Below, in pieces: positions 43,029 to 51,916 of a stretch of 64,000 nucleotides of DNA. Origin of the DNA: JALZEG01 sp046263255 (GTDB lineage: Bacteria; Actinomycetota; CADDZG01; WHSQ01). The translations under genes were made by a program, and so were the position numbers. Numbering within the stretch: position 1 is the first letter of the stretch; each line of letters opens with the position of its first letter. The notes below the pieces were generated by a model. That model was not told the origin of the DNA. It ran no database searches and saw only the letters and a program-made list of their open reading frames with translations. Where the stretch lies: NCBI GenBank assembly GCA_046263255.1, contig JBHELD010000040.1, forward strand, positions 1-64,000, given 5' to 3'.

Positions 43029-43874
43029 ATGGCGAACGTCCTGAAGACCGAGAAGCGGGTGGCAGTCGTGAAGGCCCTGGTCGAGGGCAACAGCATTCGC
43101 GGGACCGTTCGCCTGACCGGCGTGGCGAAGAACACGGTCGTCAAGCTCCTGTGCGACCTCGGGGCCGCCTGCTCCGCCTACCAGGACGAAATCCTGCGGG
43201 ACCTCCCCTGCACGAAGGTTCAATGCGACGAAATCTGGTCGTTCGTCTACGCGAAGCAGAAGAACGTCCCCGAGGAACACGCCGATGAGTTCGGCTATGG
43301 CGACGTGTGGACGTGGACTGCGATTTGCGCCGACACAAAAGTTGTCCCGTGCTGGCTCGTCGGCGACCGCACGTTTGAGGATGCCCGGGACTTCGTCCAC
43401 GACCTATCGACCCGGCTCCGCAACCGAATCCAACTCACGACCGATGGGCACCGTGCCTACCTGAACGCCGTCGAAGAAGTGTTCGGCGCGGATATCGACT
43501 ACGCCCAGCTCCACAAGATCTACAAGAAAGAAACGAAACCCGCCGACACGCGCTACAGCCCGGCAAAATGCATCGGCATCGACAAGCGCCGGATCATTGG
43601 CGACCCGGACTGGAAGCACATTTCCACGAGCTACGTGGAGCGCCAGAATCTTTCAGTCCGGATGAGCATGCGCCGCTTCACGCGGCTCACGAATGCGTTC
43701 TCTCGCAAGGTCGAGAACCTAGCTGCCGCCGTGTCGCTCCACTGCATGCACTACAACTTCGCCCGGCCCCACAAGACCCTCAGCAAGCCCTACCCGAAGA
43801 CCCCCGCCATGGCCGCAGGTGTCGCCGATCACGTCTGGACGGCCGAGGAGATCGTCGGACTCCTAGATCGCTAG
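43029..43874 (+). CDS. IS1-family DDE transposase
   Basis: A 281-aa transposase. An N-terminal helix-turn-helix (EKRVAVVKALVEGNSIRGTVRLTGVAKNTVVKLL) precedes the IS1-type catalytic core with D67 in VQCDEIWSFVYAKQKN, D139 in LTTDGHRAY and E204 in YVERQNLSVRMSMRR. The terminal FARPHKTL motif is also typical. It is intact and presumably mobilises the 41,138-44,230 unit. ATG 43029 is chosen over 42999 because the latter lies inside the promoter. Confidence 0.9.
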   Translation: MANVLKTEKRVAVVKALVEGNSIRGTVRLTGVAKNTVVKLLCDLGAACSAYQDEILRDLPCTKVQCDEIWSFVYAKQKNVPEEHADEFGYGDVWTWTAICADTKVVPCWLVGDRTFEDARDFVHDLSTRLRNRIQLTTDGHRAYLNAVEEVFGADIDYAQLHKIYKKETKPADTRYSPAKCIGIDKRRIIGDPDWKHISTSYVERQNLSVRMSMRRFTRLTNAFSRKVENLAAAVSLHCMHYNFARPHKTLSKPYPKTPAMAAGVADHVWTAEEIVGLLDR

Positions 43875-43907
43875 GCTTGCCTTCCGATCCGACGGGAGGA
43901 GGGGCTA

Positions 43908-44201
43908 GTGAAGCAATTCGTGGCGGGCCTCGTGGCTGGTGTCCTGCTCATGTGGGTCGTCCCGGTGAGGGCGCACCACAATCCAGAATTCAGCAAGCTG
44001 CGGAATCGGGTGGCGGATCTAGAAGACGCGTTCGACCGCGGCTGTTCGTGGAACCAGCCCGTGACGTGGGGGTCAAGTCTGGGGAACCCAGTCGGCGACC
44101 CGACGCTGCGGTGCGGCCAAATCAACGCTGACGATATCGACGTGCCCGCGGGCTGCTCGGGCGACACGGCGGTTTGGACTAGCGGCGGTCTCGATTGCTA
44201 G
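43908..44201 (+). CDS. Transposon cargo: 97-aa secreted protein
   Basis: A signal peptide (MKQFVAGLVAGVLLMWVVPVRA) is followed by HHNPEFSKLRNRVADLEDAF, a short coiled coil. A C-terminal stretch carries four Cys (RGCSWN, LRCGQ, AGCSGD, GLDC). GGGAGGAGGGG precedes the GTG. It ends 29 bases before the right transposon end. Function unknown. Confidence 0.65.
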   Translation: MKQFVAGLVAGVLLMWVVPVRAHHNPEFSKLRNRVADLEDAFDRGCSWNQPVTWGSSLGNPVGDPTLRCGQINADDIDVPAGCSGDTAVWTSGGLDC

Positions 44202-44364
44202 CCGACTCGCCGTCAAACTGACCCACTACCGGATCGTGCAGCGTCCGCGCGGCGTGAGCGGAGTCGCCGCCGCTCCCGCCAGGCGGGAGGGGACGGCCTC
44301 GGCGCCGTCGAAGTCTCCACAGAAGGGCTATTTCGGCGCGGGCAGCGGAGATCGGGAGGTCGAG

Positions 44365-45822
44365 GTGAGCGCGACCACACGTGTGACCGGGATCGGGGCG
44401 GCAGCGGCCGCCGTAGCGGCTCTACTGGCGCTGACGGCCGTTCGTCCGGGAGATCCCGCCACCGCGAGCTCGATCAGCGCGTCCGTCGGCCCGGGAGGGT
44501 CCACCGTCGCGCACTCCGACGGCAAGCCGCTGCCGTACGACGGCAAGCAGAGGGCTCTGTTCTACCGAGTGGGGCTTCCCGCCGGCGAGCCGACGATCGC
44601 GATCTCGCGTCGCGGCGACCTCTTCTTCCCGTCGATCGACGTCGCCTCGCGGCCCCCCAACCACGTCGAGGTCCTGAAGTCGAGCGACAAGGGCAAGACG
44701 TGGACGATCGTCTCGCCGAAGATCGGCCCCGCGAACACGCACCCGATCTCGCTCGACCCGTACGTGTGGCGAGACCCAATAACCGATCGCATCTTCAACA
44801 TCGACCTGACCGTCGCCTGCTCGATCCTGTCGTTCACCGACGACCTCGGCGAGACGTGGACCTCCAACCCGCTTGCGTGCGGCCGGCCGGTCAACGACCA
44901 CCAGACGCTCTTCGGCGGGCCCCCCGCTACGACTCCGACGGTCGGGTATCGGAGCATCCTCTACTACTGCTGGAACGACGTGGCGTCCTCTTCGTGCTCG
45001 AAGTCGCTCGACGGCGGGCTGACGTGGTCGCCGACCGGCTCGCCTGCGTTCACCGGCGTCCAGCCGGGAGCGGGCGGCGAGAGCCGCGTGCCGTTCTGCG
45101 GCGGGCTCCACGGGCACGGGATCGTCGGGAACGACGGCACGGTCTACATCCCGAAGGAGAGCTGCCTCGAGCCCTGGCTCGCGATCAGCAGGGACGAAGG
45201 ACGGACGTGGGAGAACGTCAAGGTGTCGAACGTCTCGGCGGGTGACGGGATCCTCGACCCGAGCGTCGACGTCGACCGGAAGGGCAACATCTACTACACG
45301 TGGACGGGCGGCGATCGCCGCGTCTACTTCACGACCTCGACCGACGGCGGCAAGACGTGGGCCGACGCGACCATTCTGAGCCCGCCGAAGGTGCGCGAGG
45401 CGAACCTGGCGACGCTCGACGTCGGCGGCGCCGGCAAGGTCGCGATCGCGTTCATGGGGAGCGAGAACAGCCCCTGGCGGCACAACTGCGCGAAGAACGA
45501 CAGCTGTCCGTCGAACGCCGACTACGCCAAGACCTCGTGGAACGGCTACGTGACGACGACGACGAACGCGCTCGACGACAAGCCGAGGTTCGTGTCGACG
45601 GCCGTCAACCCGCCCCGGGACCCGATCCAGCGCGGGAGGTGCGGGCCCGGCCGGTGCGGGCTCGTCTTCGACTTCCTCGACGTCGTGATCGCGCCGGACG
45701 GGAGCCCCTTCGCGACGTTCGTCGACGCGTGCGTCGCGGTGTGCGCGGGCGCGGACGGCGCCTCCAGCTACGGCAACGACGGAGTAGTCGTGCACATCGT
45801 CGGAGGCCCCTCGCTCGACTAG
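44365..45822 (+). CDS. Secreted BNR/Asp-box repeat protein (sialidase-like propeller)
   Basis: A 485-aa exported protein: signal region (about 8-30), then a beta-propeller with five Asp-box signatures (SSDKGKTWT, TDDLGETWT, SLDGGLTWS, SRDEGRTWEN, STDGGKTWAD). The Arg triad and catalytic Tyr/Glu of true sialidases are not recognisable, so glycosidase activity is uncertain; it may be a binding protein. GGGAGG lies five bases before the GTG. Confidence 0.85.
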   Translation: MSATTRVTGIGAAAAAVAALLALTAVRPGDPATASSISASVGPGGSTVAHSDGKPLPYDGKQRALFYRVGLPAGEPTIAISRRGDLFFPSIDVASRPPNHVEVLKSSDKGKTWTIVSPKIGPANTHPISLDPYVWRDPITDRIFNIDLTVACSILSFTDDLGETWTSNPLACGRPVNDHQTLFGGPPATTPTVGYRSILYYCWNDVASSSCSKSLDGGLTWSPTGSPAFTGVQPGAGGESRVPFCGGLHGHGIVGNDGTVYIPKESCLEPWLAISRDEGRTWENVKVSNVSAGDGILDPSVDVDRKGNIYYTWTGGDRRVYFTTSTDGGKTWADATILSPPKVREANLATLDVGGAGKVAIAFMGSENSPWRHNCAKNDSCPSNADYAKTSWNGYVTTTTNALDDKPRFVSTAVNPPRDPIQRGRCGPGRCGLVFDFLDVVIAPDGSPFATFVDACVAVCAGADGASSYGNDGVVVHIVGGPSLD

Positions 45823-46259
45823 GCGCGGCGCTCGCGCAGCCCCTCGGCCGACGAGAAGACGCGGGGGTATTCGAGCTTCGGGCAGCGGTTCATGACCACG
45901 TCCAGACCCGCCTGCCGCGCACGCTCGGCTGCAGCCTCGTCGACGACGCCGATCTGCATCCACACGGCCTTCAGACCGAGCGCTATCGCCTCGTCCACGT
46001 GATCCCCCGCCGCGTCCGAACGCCGGAAGATGTCCGCGACCTCGACGCCCTCGGACTCGGGGATCGACGCGAGGTCGGGATAGCAGCGCTCGCCGAGGAT
46101 CTTGCTCTCGAACGGCGTCACCGGGACGATGCGATAGCCGCGCTCCTGCAGGAACGACGCGACGCCGTAGCTCGGCCGCCAGGGGTCGGACGAGCACCCG
46201 ACGACGGCGAAGACCCTGTAGGTCTCGAGGATCTTGCGGGCGGGGTCGATCGCGTTCAC
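45819..46259 (-). CDS. CoA-binding domain protein (YccU-like)
   Basis: A 146-aa protein with a Rossmann-like CoA_binding_2 fold: FAVVGCSSDPWRPSYGVASFLQERGYRIVPVTP, GERCYPDLASIP, VEVADIFRRSDA and LKAVWMQIGVVDEAAAERARQAGLDVVMNRCPKLEY are all family hallmarks. Role of this family is poorly defined. GTG start overlaps the zinc-ribbon gene (GTGA). Confidence 0.9.
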   Translation of the reverse strand: MNAIDPARKILETYRVFAVVGCSSDPWRPSYGVASFLQERGYRIVPVTPFESKILGERCYPDLASIPESEGVEVADIFRRSDAAGDHVDEAIALGLKAVWMQIGVVDEAAAERARQAGLDVVMNRCPKLEYPRVFSSAEGLRERRA

Positions 46260-46534
46260 CGCTCCGCCTCGTCGGCGCGCTCGTCTCCGACTTCCTCGTC
46301 CAGGATCTCGTTGCCCTCCTCGTCCAGCGCGGACCCGGCTCGCAGCTCGTTTCCGGCCTCGGTGTCGTCGTAGTCGTCGGGGCCGTACTCGTAGCCGCAC
46401 TTGATGCAGGTCTTGCGGAGGTTGTCGACGGCCTCCCCGCACTGCGGGCACTTCTTCGAGTCGGACGTGAACTCGGTGTGGTCGATGTCGTCGCGCTCTG
46501 CGACCGGCGTGGTCACCTGCTCGTCGTCGGCCAC
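46256..46534 (-). CDS. Small zinc-ribbon, acidic protein
   Basis: A 92-aa protein. KKCPQCGEAVDNLRKTCIKCGYEYG (about 28-52) is a CxxC-x10-CxxC zinc ribbon; the rest is highly acidic (DDYDDTEAGNELRAG, EEGNEILDEEVGDE). GAGGAGG precedes the GTG. Probably a small adaptor; function unknown. Confidence 0.75.
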   Translation of the reverse strand: MADDEQVTTPVAERDDIDHTEFTSDSKKCPQCGEAVDNLRKTCIKCGYEYGPDDYDDTEAGNELRAGSALDEEGNEILDEEVGDERADEAER

Positions 46535-46560
46535 GGTCGCCTCCTCTCGTCGAACGGGTG

Positions 46561-47322
46561 CTAACCCTCTTTGCGGACCTTCCAGACGTCCTCCGCCGGC
46601 CACCGGCGGGCCCACTCAGGCGGCCTACCCTCGTACGTCGTCGTCACACCCGCGTCCGGCTGCGTCTCGATCAGCTCCTCGACCACAAGGCCGTTCTTAC
46701 GGAACAGCGTGATCCATTCCCCGTGGGGGATCTGGTAGTCCCGGAAGTCCGAGCCGTCTTCGATCACGCGCATCCCGAAGTAGGGCCGCTGCAGGGTCTC
46801 GGTGACGGCCTCGCTCTCGAGGTCGCGACACATCATGTAGAGCGGGCTCGTCGTGCAGAAGACGAACACCCCGCCGGGCTTCAGCAGGCGCGCCGCCTCC
46901 GGCACGGTGAGGTAGGGGTCGACGAACGTCGTCGCTCCGTAGTCGGCGAACACGACGTCGAAGACGCCGTCGGCGAACGGCGTCATGTGCGCGGAGGCCT
47001 GCACCAGCGGGACGGTCGTCCCGCTCGCCTCGAAGGTCGCGAGCGCGTGCCGGAGCTGCTGCGTCGAGATGTCCAGCCCGACCGGACGCGCGCCGTTCTG
47101 TGCGAGGGCGATCGAGAACTGGGCCGCGCCGCAGCCGAGCTCGAGCATGAGCTTTCCCCCGACGTCGCCGAGCAAGCCCAGCGTCGCCTCGGGGATTCGC
47201 CAGATGCCCCAGGCGAGCGCGTGCTCGGTGAGGAAGGCGTGGTGCTGGCGCTGGTAGTCGGCGGCCTCCCGGTCCCAGGCCCGTCTGTTGCCGGCGATGG
47301 CGGCCGCGGGATCGATCGTCAT
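46561..47322 (-). CDS. Class I SAM-dependent methyltransferase
   Basis: A 253-aa enzyme with LMLELGCGAAQFSIALAQNG (motif I), VGLDIS (motif II), FDVVFADYG and AARLLKPGGVFVF. The preceding IAGNRRAWDREAADYQRQH is typical of UbiE/Methyltransf_11-like enzymes. Substrate unknown. ATG 47322 gives the normal length; the ORF extends upstream into the tRNA-Glu locus. Confidence 0.9.
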   Translation of the reverse strand: MTIDPAAAIAGNRRAWDREAADYQRQHHAFLTEHALAWGIWRIPEATLGLLGDVGGKLMLELGCGAAQFSIALAQNGARPVGLDISTQQLRHALATFEASGTTVPLVQASAHMTPFADGVFDVVFADYGATTFVDPYLTVPEAARLLKPGGVFVFCTTSPLYMMCRDLESEAVTETLQRPYFGMRVIEDGSDFRDYQIPHGEWITLFRKNGLVVEELIETQPDAGVTTTYEGRPPEWARRWPAEDVWKVRKEG

Positions 47323-47431
47323 GGGCCGAGCGTAGCGGGGCTCCGTCCGCGGCCTCGCCGGGCATTCGTACGCGGCCTCGCCGGTGGCGTCGCGGCGGCG
47401 GGTAGCATCGGGGGGCCCCGGAGGGGGCGGG

Positions 47432-47505
47432 GGCCCCATCGTCTAGCCTGGTCAGGACGCCGCCCTTTCAAGGCGGTAGCACGGGTTCGAATCCCGTTGG
47501 GGCCA
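47432..47505 (+). tRNA. tRNA-Glu(TTC)
   Basis: Acceptor GGCCCCA/TGGGGCC, anticodon stem CCGCC/GGCGG with loop CTTTCAA (anticodon TTC), T arm ACGGG-TTCGAAT-CCCGT, discriminator A47505. Its 3' 43 bases (47464-47506 including one flank base) recur downstream, so it is the integration site of the adjacent islands. Confidence 0.95.
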
Positions 47506-47691
47506 CTGGGTTTCAGCGTCTTTCGGCTTCCCCAGGACGCGTTCAGGACGCGCTTCGAGGACGCGCCGCGCATCGAGAAGCGCGTCAAGCTGGTCGCGGA
47601 TTGTTGGTGGGTGCCTGCAACCAAGCGGAGGAATGGCCCGCTGCCATCAAACTTCATGTTGCGACGGGCGGGGTTCCGCCGCTGGGTGCAG

Positions 47692-47829
47692 TCAGGCCAC
47701 AACATCAAGGACGGGCTCGCCGTCCTCCTTCGTCGTCGGCCCGGTGAGGACCAACGCGTCCGGCGAAGTATCTACGAACTCGTCTAGGTGCCTCTCCATC
47801 TCTCTCAACACCGCCCCAGGGGGATACAT
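47692..47829 (-). pseudogene. Possible remnant of a tyrosine integrase
   Basis: A minus-strand frame reads PPGAVLREMERHLDEFVDTS, PDALVLTGPTTKEDGEPV, resembling the stretch before the catalytic HxxR motif of actinobacterial tyrosine recombinases (VLREHLAEFVGPDPDALVFTGP). No catalytic residues remain. Its place beside the tRNA-Glu att site fits. Identification is weak. Confidence 0.35.
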
Positions 47830-47915
47830 CCGGTGAGGTTCTTGCCGATGAGGACCATCGCAGACAACTCTCGTCGGCGGTCGGGCGTCCAAAGGTCGCC
47901 GGTACTCGTGGGGCC

Positions 47916-48758
47916 TTGCCCGGTAAAAGGACTCATTCAGGTCTTGCGTGTACCGACACCGATGCATTCGCTGAAAAGCTGGACATCCAGGTGTACCCAG
48001 CACTCGATCAGAGCAGCCTGGTTCACGACCAGCACTTCAGGTGGTTGTGCAACTCCTACGGGACGGTGTCCGTGATGCGCGTCAACCTCATCGGCGTCGA
48101 GGACAGCGGCACGAGCGACAACGGTTGCGAGTTCAAAGAAGATGTCGAAGGCGGACCCGACGAGCCGCCGCCGACGTACACCTTCGGAGACGTGATCTGC
48201 AGCCTGCAGAACCAGATCGCCTGGGGGCTCGGCCCGATGGATTACCGCGCGGACTGTGGTACGTGTGACCCCAACGCGATCAACCGCGTGTACCACGTCT
48301 TCCTCGACGATGGAACGCGCGTCCCCGACCCCGAGGGCAAGTATCCGGACTACACCGTCTCGTACCCGGCCGGCGGCCAGGCGGCTGTAGCGATCGACGA
48401 CCGCCCGGGATCGGACAGCCCGCACAACGTCGGCGCGAAGTACTCCATGAACTTCAACTGGGATGGACATGCGCTCGTGCACGAGGTGATCCACAACGTC
48501 GGTGCCGTGATGCCGTCGGCCCCGCACTACCACGAGCTTCACTGCACCGACGAGCACGATGTGATGTGCGAGCAGGCGCCCACGGTGGTCCTGTGCGGCA
48601 GCCGCCCGGATTGGAAGCTGGATTGCAACCAAGACGACTACTGGAAGCCGCTCGGCCAGATCATGTCCGGCGACGGGTCGAGGGAGATCTGGAACACGAC
48701 GAACAGCGTATTTTTGTCCCGGCCGACGTACTGCGGCGCCAATGGAGGAAGGTGTTAG
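47916..48758 (+). CDS. Secreted-type zinc metalloprotease, probably 5'-truncated
   Basis: 280 residues from a TTG. The zinc site HEVIHNVGAVMPSAPH (HExxHxxG...H) is followed by HCTDEHDVMCE, as in a group of actinobacterial exported peptidases, and many Cys suggest an extracellular protein. No signal peptide is present: homologous sense begins near TDTDAFAEKL, close to the island boundary and the integrase remnant. The original N terminus has probably been lost by recombination. Confidence 0.6.
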   Translation: MPGKRTHSGLACTDTDAFAEKLDIQVYPALDQSSLVHDQHFRWLCNSYGTVSVMRVNLIGVEDSGTSDNGCEFKEDVEGGPDEPPPTYTFGDVICSLQNQIAWGLGPMDYRADCGTCDPNAINRVYHVFLDDGTRVPDPEGKYPDYTVSYPAGGQAAVAIDDRPGSDSPHNVGAKYSMNFNWDGHALVHEVIHNVGAVMPSAPHYHELHCTDEHDVMCEQAPTVVLCGSRPDWKLDCNQDDYWKPLGQIMSGDGSREIWNTTNSVFLSRPTYCGANGGRC

Positions 48759-48763
48759 AGACG

Positions 48764-49354
48764 ATGGCACGAAGGAGAAGCGCCCGAACCTTTGGCAAGG
48801 CGATCACAGCTGCGATGTTCTGCGTCGCCGCGTTCGGTGTTCCGGCCCTCGGCGACGACCGCTCTTTCGACGACGCCGACGACGCCGACGGCAGGTTCGA
48901 CGTCGCGACCGCTCGTCACGGCCACGACGAGATCACGACCGACCAGGTCCTCGTGAGCCATGGCTTCGAGTTCTACGAGACGTGGGAGAACGAGGCGCTC
49001 GAGGCACCACTGAATCGGATTGTTCTCTTCTTCAACCTGGACGACGACAGCCACGCGGAGCGTCGCCTGAGCATCGACGTCTCCGAAGACGGTTCGCTGC
49101 ACGCGGTCATGATCGCCGACCGCAGACGGAAGCAGGACCGCGTCAGGGGCTACGCCCACGTCTGGCGATCGAGTGACCGAGGGGTCGAGATCCGCTTCCC
49201 CACGGCTCTCCTGGCCAACCGCGTGGGCGACTACCAGTGGCGGATCACGACCGAGTACAACGACGACGCTGATCTCGAGTGCGGCACGGTCGGGGGTGTT
49301 GTCGCGACCTGTTACGACTCGGCGCCAGACGAGGGTAGCTATCGACACCGCTAA
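48764..49354 (+). CDS. Secreted hypothetical protein (196 aa)
   Basis: A signal peptide (1-29, KAITAAMFCVAAFGVPALG) then an acidic segment (DDADDADGRFDVATARHGHDEI) and a beta-rich domain with two Cys near the C terminus (LECGTVG, ATCYDS). No family recognised. The ATG lies six bases past the metalloprotease stop and AATGGAGGAAGG precedes it, so it may share that transcript. Confidence 0.65.
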   Translation: MARRRSARTFGKAITAAMFCVAAFGVPALGDDRSFDDADDADGRFDVATARHGHDEITTDQVLVSHGFEFYETWENEALEAPLNRIVLFFNLDDDSHAERRLSIDVSEDGSLHAVMIADRRRKQDRVRGYAHVWRSSDRGVEIRFPTALLANRVGDYQWRITTEYNDDADLECGTVGGVVATCYDSAPDEGSYRHR

Positions 49355-50249
49355 TGTCTTTAGGAACTACACCTAGGTGGCTCCCGACTCCGAACCTAGG
49401 TGGATGTGATCGTCCATCCGGATCTGTGAAGCGGAATGCCTCGAACGCGCGCTTATCTCGTCGGCAGTGCGAATGGGACCGACGGCCTTGCACAATCCCT
49501 GGACACACGTTCTGGACAAGCGACGACGAAAACAGGCGAACAACGCCGAGAATGGCGAGGCGACCGAAAAGGCCGGACTAGCTGGGAAAACGCGCAAACT
49601 CGATCAACGTCGCTAGATATCGAAACCCCTCTGATCCGCTCCTTTCAAGGCGGTAGCACGGGTTCGAATCCCGTTGGGGCCACGTAGAAGCGTGCAGGTC
49701 AGGAGCATTATGCGCCCCTGGGCCGAAGATTCGGGCACTCCCGCTGGACACATTTTGGACACGCGCCCGCGGCTTCAGGAGATGTGAAGTCTCGCGAGGT
49801 CTGTCTCACATTGGTCTCAGCACCTGGGTCGCCCGGAGGCTCGAGAGCCTCGTAGGTCAGAGCAGGTCCTGCTCGAAACGCACTGACGATGGAAGGCAGG
49901 ATCGACTCCACGCCTACAGGGCCTAGAAGCACCATGCTGGCTCTCGAAGTCAAGAACGGGTCCCGCTCCCGCTCGCAATTACTGATGTGTTTCATAGACG
50001 GTTCCGCCGACTTGCGGCAACCAAGTGTCCTGCGTCGAAACGCGAGGTAGGCGGCTTTACAAGTCCGACGCAAGATGGAGTAGGTCGCGATACGGCGATT
50101 GCTTCGGCTCGCCCGTTCGCTGACAACCTGACCGACGTAGGCAGCGGCCCCTCACTCCACGGCCTCGTAGACGAAGGGCCGTCCCGCCAGGCTTGATCCC
50201 GATCTCGACACCGTCTCCTGTTCGACGTAGAGACGGTCAAGCCGGCGCT
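49355..50249. other. Gene-poor stretch with att remnant
   Basis: About 900 bases without a convincing gene. It holds boundary repeat copy A (49481-49683). Further on is a TGGACACATTTTGGACACGC sequence near 49743, the kind of text found at integrase gene ends. No intact reading frame of known type was seen. Confidence 0.5.
49481..49683. repeat. Island boundary repeat, copy A, ending in a tRNA-Glu 3' fragment
   Basis: Positions 49641-49683 are identical to the last 43 bases of the tRNA-Glu locus (47464-47506). The 160 bases before it match the segment at 54842-54999 with scattered differences. This is the layout of an att site plus arm sequence left by serial integration. Confidence 0.8.
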
Positions 50250-50486
50250 TCACGTGCTTCTACCTCCGTCGATGTCCTCGTTGCCGAACTTCGTGTTGAA
50301 CCAGCCGGGATCGCGCTCGACGATCCAATCGTTGCCTCCCCCGTCGACGTATTCGTCCCCGCTCACGATCGTGGCGCGCTGCCCTGAGCAGGCCGGTGCC
50401 GCGACCGCCGGTGTGGCCGGCGTGAGTGCGGCGACGACGCAGACCGCGAGCACGGCGGCTCCTCTGTTCGCATACGAAGCTTCCAT
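50250..50486 (-). CDS. Short exported protein coupled to the PD40 gene
   Basis: A 78-aa frame whose ATG overlaps the stop of the upstream PD40 gene (TGATG). Signal peptide ANRGAAVLAVCVVAALTPATPAVA, then ACSGQRATIVSGDEYVDGGGNDWI, reminiscent of the beginning of actinobacterial RTX/hemolysin-type calcium-binding proteins (CxGxxATIVGT...GNDxI), but ending after one partial repeat. Likely a truncated relative. Confidence 0.5.
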   Translation of the reverse strand: MEASYANRGAAVLAVCVVAALTPATPAVAAPACSGQRATIVSGDEYVDGGGNDWIVERDPGWFNTKFGNEDIDGGRST

Positions 50487-51430
50487 CAGACCGGGCTCCA
50501 ATCCGGGTGCCGGTCCGATCCCGTGTGATCCGTCAGACGCACGAGGTCGGTTCCGTCGGCGTTGATCCGGTAGATGTCGTAGCCGAGGCCGCCCTGCGCG
50601 TAGAACGCGATCGCGCCACCGTCCGGGGACCACGACCCCGCCCGGGCGTCCAGCGGTCCCCCGACGAACACGACCCGGAGGTCCTTGCCGTCGGGAGAGA
50701 TCGTGTACAGGCCCCCCTGGAGAGCGCCGCCGCGGCTGAAGAGGATCCTCGCCCCCTCCGGCGACCACTCGGGATTCCACTTCTGGGAGCCGTCGCTCGT
50801 CACGGTCCGGTGCTTGTACCCGTGGTTACAGCAGAACCTCGTCGTGTACAGGTCGTACGACTCGTAGTACTCGATGAAGACGAGCTTCTTGCCGTCCGGC
50901 GACCACGCCGGGTCGACGTTCGTCGAGTTCTCCTGCTGCGTCGCGATGAGGCGGCAGCGTTCCCCGTCCACGCTCAGCGCGAGGACGTCGCCTCCGTCGG
51001 CGTCTGGATGCCTCGACGCGAACGCGATCCACTTCCCGTCCGGCGACCACGCGGGGTCGGTCTCGTACCAGTACCTCCAGCTGGTGAGCTCACGCTCGAT
51101 ACCGGTGACGGTGTCGATGATGTGCAGGTCGGCGTTCGCCTTGTCGGGAGGCTCATGGACGAAGACGATCCTGCGCCCGTCGGGGGCCCAGTCGGGCGAG
51201 TGGTCGTCCCCGTCGTTGTCGGTGATCTGACGCAGGTTCGATCCGTCGGCGTCCATGATGAAGATCTCGGCGTCGCCGCCGGCGCGGGTGCTCGAGAACG
51301 CAATCCGGCCCCCATTCTGCGAGGTCGTCGCGGCCTCGGATGTCGAGGCGGTGGGGGCGGGAGAGATCACGACGAGGGCCGTCGCGCCCGCGAGGAGCCG
51401 TCTCATTCGTCGAAGCCAACGACGTTTCAT
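50486..51430 (-). CDS. Secreted PD40 beta-propeller protein, copy 1
   Basis: A 314-aa exported protein: basic N terminus with hydrophobic core (RRLLAGATALVVISP), then six PD40 blades with WAPDGRRIVF, WSPDGKWIAF, WSPDGKKLVF, WSPEGARILF and WSPDGGAIAF turns. It is closely similar to the plus-strand protein at 55294-56241. ATG 51430 is chosen because the corresponding upstream sequence of the paralog is out of frame. No enzymatic motif; presumably binds a ligand at the surface. Confidence 0.82.
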   Translation of the reverse strand: MKRRWLRRMRRLLAGATALVVISPAPTASTSEAATTSQNGGRIAFSSTRAGGDAEIFIMDADGSNLRQITDNDGDDHSPDWAPDGRRIVFVHEPPDKANADLHIIDTVTGIERELTSWRYWYETDPAWSPDGKWIAFASRHPDADGGDVLALSVDGERCRLIATQQENSTNVDPAWSPDGKKLVFIEYYESYDLYTTRFCCNHGYKHRTVTSDGSQKWNPEWSPEGARILFSRGGALQGGLYTISPDGKDLRVVFVGGPLDARAGSWSPDGGAIAFYAQGGLGYDIYRINADGTDLVRLTDHTGSDRHPDWSPV

Positions 51431-51569
51431 GGTTCGCCCCGCTTCCACTAGACCCGTCTCGGGGATCACGGTAGGAGGGTGAGCGGGGCGTGTCTGCTCA
51501 GTTCTGAGCGTTGGGCAAGCCCTGCCAGGGGCACTCCAGAGATCACGTCTTGGTAGCGAACTTTGTCCC

Positions 51570-51905
51570 GTGAGCCGCGCTCAGCATGGTGTAGGGACGA
51601 CCGACGTGACCGTACGCGTAAAAGCTCCGAATCGGCGGCCATTCGCCCCGAGCTTCATCGTTGAGACCGGTGACGCCGGTCGGAAAGCGCAGAAGGAAAC
51701 GGGTCAGGCCGGCGACGGCCGCGGCGAAGTCCGCCGGTTCGTAAACGTCGAGACCGACGACGGTCTTCCGTCGCAGGCTGCCGAGGCAGCCGAGTCGAGC
51801 AACGACATACCGCTCGACGGCGTGGTCATCGGACTCGTGCTGGCGACACTGATCGGCGCGGCCGCGGGACACGTCTACGCGGGCCTTCTCGATCCCCGGC
51901 GCTAA
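51570..51905 (+). CDS. Possible single-span membrane protein (111 aa)
   Basis: A GTG-started frame whose C terminus is a good membrane helix followed by a short tail (IPLDGVVIGLVLATLIGAAAGHVYAGLLDPRR). The first 75 residues are low-complexity and basic, and no Shine-Dalgarno is clear, so the start may lie further in. Confidence 0.35.
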   Translation: MSRAQHGVGTTDVTVRVKAPNRRPFAPSFIVETGDAGRKAQKETGQAGDGRGEVRRFVNVETDDGLPSQAAEAAESSNDIPLDGVVIGLVLATLIGAAAGHVYAGLLDPRR

Positions 51906-51916
51906 CGAAACCGCCG

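Larger units (their letters stand above)
41130..44238. mobile_element. IS1-type cargo transposon with TIRs and 8-bp target duplication
   Basis: The element itself runs 41138-44230 (3,093 bp). Its ends are perfect 18-bp inverted repeats, GGTAGTGGGTCAGTTTGA at the left and its complement at the right. Both are flanked by the direct repeat GGATCGTG (41130-41137, 44231-44238), the mark of a clean insertion. Inside are a DDE transposase, five small protein genes, a structured terminator and a tRNA-like gene. Perfect ends and target duplication imply recent movement. An 8-bp duplication fits the IS1 family. Confidence 0.9.

Noticed and set aside
41138..44230. The transposon as a prophage or integron fragment
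   Set aside because: No phage structural genes, integrase or attC sites; perfect inverted ends and target duplication identify a DDE transposon.
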